64,000 nt of DNA. It comes from Alopecurus myosuroides (lineage: Eukaryota > Streptophyta > Magnoliopsida > Poales > Poaceae). A program made the position numbers and the translations under genes. The DNA lies in assembly GCA_028641055.1 (NCBI GenBank), contig CM054060.1, forward strand, positions 310,482,949 through 310,546,948, written 5' to 3'. Positions 23,984 to 35,300 of this stretch are shown piece by piece. The notes under the pieces are model-generated. The model did no database searches. It was not told where the DNA came from and was given only the letters and a program-made list of their open reading frames with translations. Numbering within the stretch: position 1 is the stretch's first letter; each line of letters begins with the position of its first letter.

Positions 23984-24047
23984 GGAACTCAAAGGTTAAG
24001 CGTGCTTGGTCTGTAGGAATTTCAGGATGGGTGACCGAACGAGAAGT
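23984..24047 (+). repeat. 5S rRNA-derived module (internal promoter region)
   Basis: 'gaactcaaaggttaagcgtg' followed by 'cttgg', and after a 16-base interval 'aggatgggtgacc' and 'gagaagt', align with plant 5S rRNA from box A to box C. The spacing is kept and the middle is diverged. It lacks the 5S ends, so it is not a working 5S gene. It sits inside the CACTA element, next to the right AT-rich zone. Confidence 0.65.
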
Positions 24048-24447
24048 TTGACTAAGTTAAGTATGTTGACTAGATTAATTGTGTAATTAGAGATTAGAGA
24101 TTAAATATGTGGCTAAGTGAAAAAGCCTGTAATAGAATTTGAAAAAAGTTCAAAAAAAGAAATTCAAAAAAAAAATTCAAAAAAATTCGAATTTTTTCTT
24201 CAATTTTTTTTTCAATTATTTTGGAAATATTGTGCCTACGGCTTTGCCGTCGGCATAGAGCTTGGTGTGCCGACGGCTTTGCCGTCGGTATAGCCTACGC
24301 CGACGACTTTTAGTGTGCCGACGGTCATTTGACCTGTGCCGACGCGATCATATGCCGACGGCGGCCGTCGGCACAGCCTGTGCCGACGACATTTTAGCCT
24401 GGGCCGACGGCTTCTGGCCGTCGGCATATCGTGCGTTTCCTGTAGTG

Positions 24448-25217
24448 CTAGAGGAGCGCCCGCGTCGAATCCACGCTCTGGGCGCGGCCAACCGTGGCTG
24501 CCGTCGAGGGTAGGCCTCTACTGCTCCGCGTGGCGGACGTCTACGAGCTGCCGCCAGGGGAGGTCATCGTCACCTTGGGGAACTGGTCGGGCTCTAGCAG
24601 CTGCAGTGTCGACGAGCTCCTCAACCCGGGGAATGCCTGTGTCTATCTTGCTCTGTGTTATTTACTTTTTTACTTTGCTGTGTCGGTTAATCATCTCTGA
24701 TTTCCATGCGTATGTCTAGTAATATGTTTAAACCTAAGGGCCAACTCTTCGACGTTGCTGTTGTCCGCAACCCGGCTTCATGGCAAGCAAGAGAACAAGC
24801 CAAGCGTCAATGAGCACACGAAAAACTACTAAGGAAAGAAAGAGTTAATCAACCGAGTTCGCTCGCTTTTTTCATCTGTTTTTCAGCTAAGTACTGGGCA
24901 GTTTTAATTTTGTTCTCAAAGTTGTGAAGTATTATAAACTCGGTTTTTGAAATCTTGTGACTTGACTACCAAAATCCACAAGTGGCAGGTAAGAGCAAAG
25001 ACAAAAAAGCCTTGTGGATAAGAAAACCAACTCGGGGACTCAGAATTAACGCAATCCGGCATTCAGTCAGTCTTGCTGAAACTTAAATAAAACTTAGTAG
25101 CAAAACAACAGAATAACTGTTTGATACATTTGCACCCGACATACCAGGGATCTGATGAAGTGTTTTAGATTAAAACATACTGATAATTAGGCCGCGGCCA
25201 AGGAAGTTGCATCAGCT
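24448..25217. other. Flank of CACTA insertion; left part of element C
   Basis: A GC-rich open stretch at about 24494-24640 reads 'RPLLLRVADVYELPPGEVIV' and onward, then gives way to AT-rich sequence. It may be a short captured exon; I do not recognise it. From about 24720 the text is non-coding and leads into the 3' end of the minus-strand gene of element C. Confidence 0.35.
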
Positions 25218-28200
25218 TCAGCACCTGCCAGGTTGGAGGACACGGTAGGGGGCTCGGAGGCAGCAGTCGAAGTTGGAGGCGACGTTCTCGGCTGTGGGCT
25301 TTGAGGCGCTCAACTTAGGGGCAGGCTCCAAGATGACCATCTCGGTGGTGACGATCTCGGAGTCCGCACCTGGCAGCTGCTCGGCTTTGATCTCCTCGTC
25401 CACCTCCTCGGAGTCGTCATTCTGCTCGGCCTCTTCGTCGTCGTCGCCCATCTCGGCCTCTTTGACGACTTCATCGCCCTCGTCGCCGTCTTCGTTGTCG
25501 TCCTCATCCTCGTCTTTATCGATGTCGGTGTCGGGCTCAGTAGGGCCATCCACAAATTCCTTCGTGTCAGCATAGGAAGCCAGCTGATAAGTTGTTTCCT
25601 GGCGGCGCCGGATAAAGCTCTCTTCTTCGGTCCACCGGGACCCATTCCACAACTTCTCAAGTTTGCTGAGATCAAGGTTCTCGTACCAGGAAAGCATGAA
25701 GTGCAGAGCCTCGTCCACGCCGGCTCGAGCTGTTGAGGCGTGACATTTTTTGAGTTCCTCTTTGACGTAGTCAAGATTGGAGGCCAGCTTATCAACTGTC
25801 TGGGGGGGCGCTCAACTTTCGGCCAGAAGACCATGTGCAACCGCATGCCGGTGGACACGATGTTTGTGCCCAAGCCCTTGAGGGAGTGAACCCGGGCCTT
25901 GATGCTCTCGACCTGTTCATCGATCATGACTTCCTCGGCAACATCATGGCCAACCTCTGCCCTCGGTTGTCGGGCCCTCTCCGCGGCCCTATCGGCACCC
26001 AAGTTGAAGTCGGGGAACGTCCCTAGGAAAGGGGTTGCCCGAGTTGAGTCAAGAAGTGCAACCGAATAGAATGAACCGGACAGAAGAAACCAGACAGAGC
26101 AACTTAAAGAAAAGCAGTAACTTACAGTGCAATTCCAGAATGAGCTCCTTGAGCCAGCCGGACCATCCATCAGCAAGGGAAACCTACTTATCCAACAGGC
26201 CGCGAAAGCTGGTCACCATTTGATTGAGCGAGGCGTTCCGAGCCTTGAGAGCCTCAATCTCCTTCTACAGCTCGAGCTTCTCGGCAGCGGCCTGGCCTAA
26301 CGCCTCGGTTTTGTCCTTTTCGGCCTGCAGCGCCGCCTTGAGTGCATCAGCCAGCTCCTGTTTCAGCTTGGCCACCTCGTTCTTATCGGCGGCAAGGTCT
26401 GCCTCTAGCTTGGTCTTGCTGTCCTGGATCTGCTATTGCATCTCGGCTGGAGTGAGACACCCTTGGTGTTGCTCAAGAAATAGCTTGTGCTCCTCTGTGT
26501 AGGAGGCAGTCCGGTTAGCAAAATAGGAGAAACATGGAAACCGAACAAGAGAAATGAAGAAGGAACCTACTCTCCGGTGTCGAGATCTTGCTCTGTGCCG
26601 ACTCGGCCAGCACGGTGCAGTCCTGGTGTTTCTCGGCAAAGACCTGATGCTCATCTGCACCCAAAAGCAAACTTAGCCAAAGCAAAGGAAAAGCGTGAAC
26701 ACAAAACGCAGAGTGAAACGTGGGATACTTACTTTCTAGGGAAGAAATCTTGGTAACGACATCCGTCAGTTGCTTCTCCAAGATAGCTGAGAAATGAAAA
26801 ACAGAAACCGAGTTAGAAAACTGGTGCGAAAGAAGCATATGCAGTAACTTGGCAAGAATAAGTTACCTTTCTGCCCTCGCTCCTCCTGCAGAATGCGGTT
26901 CTGCTCCTTGGTATCTCGGTGAGCGAAGAGAAGCTTATGGAAGATCAGAGCACGGGACTCGGTGCAAGTCTGTAGAGAAAAAAGATACAAGTTAGTTGGA
27001 AAATTCGATCCGAGTAGACTTCAACTCGGTCGAGTATTGCCTACTCGGCCTAAATCTCGGGGACTAGATGGTGTATGATTTCGAATAAAAAAAAACTTAC
27101 TCGGGAAGTGACCTTGGCATCTTCTGCAGCGACGCGCAGGCAGTACATTTTGTGCGCCAGTGTGCTGTTGGACGTTGTAATTGCCATGGAGATGTGGCCA
27201 ATATCAGCATCGTTCCAAGAAGTCCGGTAATGGTCTAGCGAACCCAACCTTTTCCCATTGAAGACCTCGTCAATGTGGCCGATCCGGTCCAGTGTGGCGT
27301 CTATGTCCTCCCGCAGCTCTGCAGCAAGCTCCTGGTGCTGCTAGCGCTGTGACAGCTGGGTACTCGGCCTAATCGCTAGAGTGTCAGGCTTAGTCTTCAA
27401 CCCGGCCTTCTTCTTCAGCGTTTCCTGTTCTTTCGCCCAGCTTATCGGGACTTTCACAAGTCCCCTCACCTGGCTCGAGCCCGCACTTGCAGCTAGTTTC
27501 TGCGAGGGTGCATACTGTGCCTGCTGGCCGATGCGAGGAGTGGAGCCGCTCCCCGTTGACGTCGCAGATCTGCTCGGTGGCGACGGGCTCGGTGCTGCCG
27601 TTGTCGGTAGAGTCTGGCGCTTGGCCGCGGGTGCGGTGCTGGGAGTGGCCCTGGATTTCGCTATCCTGGCTGTGGCAGTCTCAGCTGCTGCTGCCGCTTC
27701 CAAGGGAGAAGTCCTTCTCGGCGGGGTCGGTGGCGTGGCTACTGGAGGAACCTGCTGCTGCTCAGGTTGTGCTGTTGCTGGGGCTGTTTCTCGGGCTGTT
27801 GTTGCTCAGTCTTCTCCTCCTTTTTTGAGACTGGTGCTCTGGGGGCTGCTGCTCGGTGTGGTGCTGCTCCTCTGGTGGCTGATGTTGCTCTGTTGTTTGC
27901 TCTTGTGGTTGTTGCTGCTCGGGGGCTGACTCCAGCTGCTCCGGAGTCTCTTCAATGTCCATCTCGGCGCCCGCATTGTCCGCGCCGAGATCGTGGTCTT
28001 CTCGGTTCAAGGACGGCGTCTCGGACCGGTCAGTGTTCTGGGCGCCCGTGTCCTCGGGATCGAGGTCAATAACGCCGCAGATGCCACTTGGTCTCCAAGG
28101 CACCTCAGGGGCATCGGCATCGAGTGGGTCGCTGAAGGAAAAGAAAAGCATAGGAATAAAGGAAATGCAGCCCAGAAGCATCTTGGGCAAAGGAGGCAAA

Positions 28201-29953
28201 GGAAGAAAAAAGAAATATGCAAACATAAAGCATCTCGGGAGAAACTTACCCTTCTGATGTGGGTCGCGCATTCCTTTTGCGTTTCACCGTGGCCTTGACG
28301 CCTTTGTTCCCGGCTCTTTTCGGCCTCTTGGTGGATGGAGGCTCAACGACCCCGCTTCCGGATCGCTTCCTCAGTCCGGCGGGGGCAGCGATGGACACAT
28401 GCACCGCCTCGACCACCTCCTCTTCCATGTCGTTTGGAAGCAAGAAGAGAAAATACGCCAATAAGAACGGGAAGGAATTAGAAAACATCAAGAGCATACA
28501 ATTGTAGTCTCTGTCACCTTCATCATCCTCGGACCAGGCCCGGATTGAAGTTGGGACTCCGGACTTACCATCTTGGCCTGGGGGGGGGGGAGTGGCAAGT
28601 GTGATGCAAAGCGTGTCCTGGTTGTCGAACTGCTCCTCGTCATCCTCTGTCCGGTTTGGTTTCCAGTTCTCCGACAGGAGAGGCTTATCTTCATCTCTCT
28701 GGTGAGGAATGTGCTGTAGATGCAAACCTAAATCATAAGGAGCTAAAGCGTACTTAGAAGAGACCGAGCTGAACCTCTACTCGGTATAGCATGCGAAACA
28801 TAAAGCATAAATGGCTAGCTAAACTTAGAAAAGACCGAGATAAATTCTACTCGGTGGAGCATGCGAAGCATAAAGCATAATTAGATAATTGAACTCGGCA
28901 AATACTTACTGGGGGCGCCAGCCTATCTCGGCTGTAAGGCGCAAAACCCCAGTCCCAGGTGTCTGAGAGGGTGGCCTTGGTGATGGATCGGGCCCAGATG
29001 GCCACCTCCTCCTTGCTGAGCTCAAAAGTGGTTGTGCGCGTGCAATCACGGGGCCCAACCATGAAGCACATCTTGTGCGCCCTGAGCTGCGGAGGCAGAA
29101 CCCAGCGGCTCACCTAGGCAGCAATCAGATCATCGGATCGGAGCCCTAGCATCACCAGCTGCTTCAGTCGGTTGTCTGCAGCGTTCGCATCGCTCACGGT
29201 TTTTCTCGGATTGTACCCCTAGTTCCTCATGGCATTAGGAGGAACGTTCTGGAAGGGGGGAATCTTGATGAGGTCACTAGCTCAGCGCCCTCCGCCGGAG
29301 TGGGATTCTTCATGTAGAGAAATCCTCTCTGCCACTTGCGGCAGGTTTCAAGCCCCTGTACTCGGTGGTGCTCCGGTATACGATCATGGATGCACCGCAT
29401 TGGGTCATGACCTTGGGCGCATTCGGATTGGCTTTGTTTGGGAGGACTTTTTGGCGAAAGTGGAAGTATTTTTCCAAGATATCTACCGTGGGGTAGACAC
29501 CGAGATAGGCTTTTCGCAGAAAGTAGCAAAGGTGGAGAGCATGGTGATGGCGTTTGCCGGGAGGTGATGGGGTTGCAAACCGAAATGGCGGAGGAATCGC
29601 TGCATAAAATCAGAGATGTGGAGACCGAATCCGCACTTGAAGTGGCTTAGGAAAACCACGTGCTCACCTTCGCCGGGTTGCGGCTCCAACTCGTCACCGG
29701 GAGGTCGGCAGATCACACCCGGCGGTACTCGACGGGAGTTCACCAACCACTGCGTATCGGAGGCCTTCACATCAAAGCACTCCCAGTTGCCGTGGGTGGA
29801 TGCGGGCCCCTCCAGGTCGATGTCGAAAAGGGGCTCGAGATCCATTCTGGTAAATCCGGATCCGGGCGTTTCCGAGTAGCTCGTAGGCACGAGAAGTGGA
29901 TCTGGCCGCAGGGGTCGGAGAAGGGCCGCGGCGGCGCGGAAAACGAACACCAT
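25218..29953 (-). pseudogene. Element C antisense-type gene (PF04195 family), multi-exon, degraded
   Basis: On the minus strand an ATG at 29953 in good context (CGCGCCATGG) opens a protein with 'HVVFLSHFKCGFGLHISDF' and 'FGLQPHHLPANAITMLSTF', the PF04195 ('putative gypsy type transposon') core. Further exons include about 29113-28910 (donor GTAAGT at 28909), 28725-28246, about 27703-27341, 27247-27050 and a last exon, 25718-25218, with a long Asp/Glu run. The core is broken by at least two frameshifts, near 29520 and 29350. The function of this family is unknown. It is found as an extra gene in grass gypsy elements, usually opposite to gag-pol, so element C would run in the plus direction. 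Exon limits between 25700 and 28250 are rough. Confidence 0.65.
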
Positions 29954-30287
29954 GGCGCGTCGTCCGCGGCGAAGAAGTCGAAGAAGAGGCGCGGAGGAGG
30001 AAGACAGTACGATGGCGATGAAGCGAGCTCGAGGAGGACCGCGCCGCGTAGTGGAGATCCCTGTGCGCGGAGGCGTTTCGGTGAGCGGTGGCGCACGGCG
30101 GTGAACTTCTTCTATCTACGCGCGACGGTGCTCGAGGAGGCACGGTGGGGCAGAGTGCTCTGCGTGGGTGTACGCGAGGAAGAAGAAGGGAGAGGGGGCA
30201 AATGGTGAAGGAAGCTAGGCGACGGGCGGTGCGGGGGTATTTGTACCCTCAGAAGCGCAGTAACTGCCCCAGATTCATTGCGGCATT
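29954..30287 (-). other. 5' flank of the element C gene, up to the insertion of element A
   Basis: GC-rich leader-like sequence upstream of the ATG at 29953. It ends at 30287, where the LTR of element A begins. The 5 bases GCATT (30283-30287) are the expected left TSD of A; its partner would be outside the window. Confidence 0.45.
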
Positions 30288-30545
30288 TGTCGAGACATCG
30301 TAGTAGGGTTCATAGACGGGGGTTCCATGAGACCTACAGGTAAAGACGTGGGGGGAACGTGGTAGTATGACCGCCAGGGACACCAAAGGTTTATCCAAGT
30401 TCGGTACGTCGCAACTAGGCGGCGTTCCTACTCCTGCAATCTCACTAAATCAGGGCTGAAGCCTGAAGTATACAAAGTACAATGTGAGTTTGGGTTGCTA
30501 ACTCGACGAGGATCAACTTCTCGGCGAGTTGGATTCTAGCTTATT
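30288..30545 (-). repeat. Element A 3' LTR, truncated
   Basis: It starts TGTCGAGACATCGTAGTAGG like the LTR of element B at 39622 and follows it to about 'ctagcttattcttcttc'. Then it jumps directly into intron 1 of the antisense gene. The rest of the LTR and exon 1 (PF04195) are deleted, about 1.6 kb relative to B. Confidence 0.8.
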
Positions 30546-32354
30546 CTTCTTCTTTGGGCACTTCTCGGATTTTTGACTTTCCCAGTTTTCCTGACTTAGT
30601 CGGATATTTGTTCTTTTTCCATAGTTTGCCGACCTCACCGACAACGATCTTGCAACCGATGCCGAACTGGACGCAATGCGTGCCACGTTTTCTGGTGGTC
30701 GGAAACGCAAGAAGTCATCAACTGCTGAGGAGGTGGTGGAACTTGACGGAGTTCCCGTCGTTACTTCCAGGTAATCCTATGGGTTTCTGTTTCGCTGCCT
30801 TTGGTCGTTGGAATCATTTTACTTTCTCGAAATTCTAATTTCTCAGAATTTCTTTTGTTCTCTTTCAGCCTTGCTTCTGCTTCTCTGAAGCCTAAAATGC
30901 TGAAGAGACATAGAGCAGCTGCTGGTAAAGGAGTTCAACCTTCCCCTGCTGCAGCTCCTGCTACCCCAACTGGCACAGGCGAAGAAAACCAGTCTGCAAA
31001 GGAAAAAGAGTATCCATTGCCGACCAGCCAGCCCATTGCATTCGAGACGGATGTGAGGGAAAGGGCAGTGCCGGAAATGGGTGGACCTTCTCGTACAACT
31101 GAGGAGGAACCCATTCCAACCTTTGACAGAGATTTTAAGATAAAGGAAGAACCGTTTGACGAACACGGATTCATTCGACCGTCAGCCACCAAATTCTTTG
31201 CTCCAGCCCCTCTGATCCGTCCTTGGCCGCAAGGCGGGCTTGTTGTAAGGAATAACTTCGTGTTTTCACCTCGGCAGGTCATCCAAGACGGCCTTTGCCA
31301 TGTCGGGATTCTTTTTGCCGACTATGCAAAAGAATTCAATGAAAACTTGGCAGACCTGACCAAGATGAGCCAGGTAATATCTCTAGCCCCCAAGAAATAA
31401 GTCAAATGTACACTTTTTTCTTAATGCTTTTTTCATTGTTATGGTTGTTGTTAACTTAAGCCTTTTTTTTGTTTTTCTTTTCCATGTTTCAGCAAACTGC
31501 TGAGAACATCAAGTCGAAAGTTTTCAACAAACTTACCATCCAGAACAAGGAGGTGAAAACCCTTCTTTCTATTCTTGAAGATAAGGAGGAATAACTGGCA
31601 TCCACTCAGCAACAGCTGAAGGACTCAACAGGTAAAATATTTCTCTGCTTTCAGTTGTGTATTTTTTTCTAAGTAGTTTTCCGAGTTTTTTTAACTCTTC
31701 CTTTACTTGCTTTTCAGCTTCTTTGGCGAAAGCCAAGAAAATTGCTGAAGATGCCGGCAATGCCGAAAACCTCCGCCGCGAGAACCTGGATCTTCACAAG
31801 CTCAATGTGAAGTTGCAGCAGGACCTGGAGGACAGCCAACTAGTTGTTGGCATTGTCGAGTCTAAGGCCTCCAACCAGGCCGAGAAAGATAAGGCCACCA
31901 TCCGGGATCTGGAGAACGCCTTGAACTAGCGCCTTGAGGAAGGCACTGAGATTGACCGGATTCTCGGTAAGTTACTTTTCCTTTTACCGGATTTTACTTG
32001 TTTTCTCTTCTCCTGTTTTTTCTAACACTTGTGTGTTGATTGAAACAGAAGGTAGCCCCCAGCTTACCCGGATTGAGAGAATCCGGGCTTTCGGGAAGGT
32101 CTTCACCGCGATCAAGGCCGCGGGAATGCTACTTATCAACAAGTACGTTCCCGAGAAAAACTTCCGGAAGCTATTGTGGAGGTCGCGCATCGCAAGGAGT
32201 CCCTGCTCCGTTCTGCGGCTCGCGGTGGTGCACGCATGGCCCTTGGGCTCATGCGCATGCACTACCCTACTGCCAAATCTTGGTGTGTGGCATCCGGCAT
32301 CCCGCAAGGATACACGGAGGCTCAACGGGCCAACATCTTTGATGAAATCAAAGG

Positions 32355-35300
32355 TCACGTGTCGCAGCCGGACTTCTAGGGGATACTCATCGGGCCGAAC
32401 TGAATAGTAGATGCTCGGATTACGGGGCTTATCTGCTCCCGCATCCTCTTACGAGTAGGCCAGCACTTATGTGCGACAACCAAACTCTACTATCCACCGT
32501 CGATGTAAACTATCCCATAGAAATCAGGACACTTCCATTGACGTACTTCAACCATACACACATGGTACGTCAACGGCGTTTGAGCAAGTGGTATCACAAC
32601 AGATCTCTACAACACAAAAGATCGAAATAAGTTGCAAATGGCTCTCATTAGAGAAGAGATAGCAAATACAATCATTCAGAGGACACATGTCCCAACAATT
32701 CATCATTACATCACAGTGGAAGCATTCAAAATGTCTGAGTACAGACAAGATCCAAATATCACCGTCGATGTAAACTATCCCATAGAAATCAGGACACTTC
32801 CATTGACGTACTTCAACCATACACACATGGTACGTCAACGGCGTTTGAGCAAGTGGTATCACAACAGATCTCTACAACACAAAAGATCGAAATAAGTTGC
32901 AAATGGCTCTCATTAGAGCAGAGATAGCAAATACAATCATTCAGAGGACACATGTCCCAACAATTCATCATTACATCACAGTGGAAGCATTCAAAATGTC
33001 TGAGTACAGACAAGATCCAAATAGGCCTAAGAGGCCGGAAACGAACAGACGGAGCCCATCCACGAAGTGTCGGATCCTGCCCGGGTCCGCTATCTACTCG
33101 TCGGCGGTCTCGTCATACTCCACGTAGTAGCCACCATGTAGATCCTCGAAACGTAGTCTGCGGAAACCACAGCCCCAAAGGGGTCAGTACATAAACGTAC
33201 TGGCAAGCAAGACTCACTGTTCACCAAAGTGTAACCCGTCAACACCAAGCACAGATGCCTTGGGTTCAACGGAAGAAAGGGGATATAAAAGAAGTTGCAA
33301 CTGGCTGCTCTAACCAACTACAGAAAACATGCTAGAACTTCCGGCTATCAGAAAAGGGGATAAGATAGCGTATCGTAACCAACTAACAACTAACTCCAAA
33401 CAAACCCACCCTGGATCTCGCCCCTTATCCAAAGAAGCAATCCGAGGATAACTCACACAGTTGGATTAATGATGGTTCAAGTTATTGTGTCAATAAGACT
33501 ATTACTAGTCAAGTTGTTAATCGTTAGGTGTAAGTTGTTCTGAGTACTTGTTAGCCAGTACTTTCACCAAGTAATCCATAACCGCGGAAAACACGGCTTC
33601 TCGAGAAGATTTATCCCTGCAGGGTTGCACCAATTTGGCCGTACACGCAAGAATAACCCGCTAGATGGGATGCCTCCCACCAAGCGGGGCACTCTACACA
33701 ACTCAACTCTTCTTCGCATCAAGCCCAAAGAACCACATGCTGTGCGTGCGCGGCTAATCGAGCCTCACGAAGAAAAGGGGACCCTCATAGCACTCTAAGA
33801 CCACGCCGCCCTAAATGCCGACTACAAAAGTTCCACCCTGGCGCCAAGGGTTCGCACCTGCACATGCATGCATCAAATGGAAAGCCCGAACTAAGTGTGG
33901 CGATTTGGACGAGATGCGAATCGAATCAAATTGAGGGGGGCGCCCATAATCGCTTCCCACATGCGGTTAGTGCGCTCATCATGGATCAGTAGACAAGACC
34001 CTTTTCCTATTAGGGTCGACACTAGCAGGCCTCAAAACCACGCCGGGCCTCCTGCCGGTGCCTTATCAGCAAATTATTATTACCTGAAATTTAACAGGTT
34101 GTTGTTTAACATCGAGCCCCAGAACATAATGAAATAATAACAGAAAGTAACGGGTAACAAACTCGAGCAAAACAACCCTAAGCATGCTAGTAAGACACGG
34201 GCTCAAACAACAGGGTTATGGGAGTGGAGGTGAGGCAATATCAGGGTCAGGTATCATGTGGTAGGTTCGTAACAGAAGCAACGATACATATGGCTAGCAA
34301 AAATAGACAACGGAAAGTATCGGTAACCAATGTTGAAAGGAACACAGTGGTTCATGTGAGTGATAACTTGCCTGCAAACCCAGTAGCCTGGTACTGAGCC
34401 AACTCCTTAGAAGGGGTGTCGTAGGTATCGTCGGTCTCAACGTCGTCGTTTATCCGAGAAGAAGCAAACAAACAACGCAGAGAGATAAACAATCAATAAC
34501 ATGGCATAGTGCACAAACATGGGATGATGCATGTCAATTTAATTGATGCATCAGAAATAAACTAGTTGACAGGATAACATGTTTAAATGGACCCATATGC
34601 AATTGGATTGCATATGAAAAGCCCATGAATTATGGTTGAAACAATTGTTTTACAACTAACCAACAGGTGAAAGTGGATTAGTATGATGCATGGATGAGGA
34701 AAACAGTAAAGTAACAACAATAGAATCAATTGGAAATAAGGTTTACCAAGTTTGGAAATTCATTTATTAAGTTATGGAATTTTGGTTCCTTAAAGGTGTT
34801 ACACAGGCATTTGTTGTTTTCACCAATGTAAATTGTTCCAAATAGATAACAAAGTTCATATTTGAATAGAACACACAATTTTTGGTGGATTACATGTTTC
34901 ACTTGTTGAAAATGGATTTCAAATAAATTATTTATGAATTTAACAATTTTAAATGATTTAAACAAGGTTGAAATTATTTAACCAATTTTAATTATTCAAA
35001 ACATGAAACAAAATTTATATTTGGAAAGGTGGTTTAATTTTGCATGGAAAACATATTTCATTTGTTGAAATTGGATTTAAAATGAGCAAGTTATTAATTT
35101 GGCAATTTTAAATGCAATAAATAAGAAACAGTTGTTTTCAGCAATTTAAATTATTCAAAACAGCAAACAAAGTTGATATTTGGAAAGTACATGAAAAGTT
35201 GATTGGAAAACATATTTAGTTTGTGGAATTTGGAATTTTTATGCCCAAGTTATGATTTTTGCAAATTAAAAGGTTTAAATAAAGCATTGAATTATTGCAC

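Larger units (their letters stand above)
19974..24447. mobile_element. Non-autonomous CACTA (En/Spm) DNA transposon
   Basis: The right end TTTCCTGTAGTG (to 24447) is the inverse of CACTACAGGAAA. The left end reads AACTATAGGAATCGGCCGA, matching after decay of the first base and a few others. The next bases, CGATATGCCGACGGCC, match inverted on both sides. A 3-bp CTA lies at 19970-19972 and 24448-24450, the expected TSD size, with one extra A on the left. The subterminal zones (19990-20225 and 24235-24430) hold many GCCGACGGC/GCCGTCGGC motifs, often as small hairpins. These are binding sites for the transposase in this superfamily. No transposase gene is inside, so mobilisation would need one in trans. 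Confidence 0.85.

Noticed and set aside
23984..24047. Functional 5S rRNA gene
   Set aside because: Lacks both ends of 5S rRNA and is diverged in the middle, so it is listed only as a derived module.
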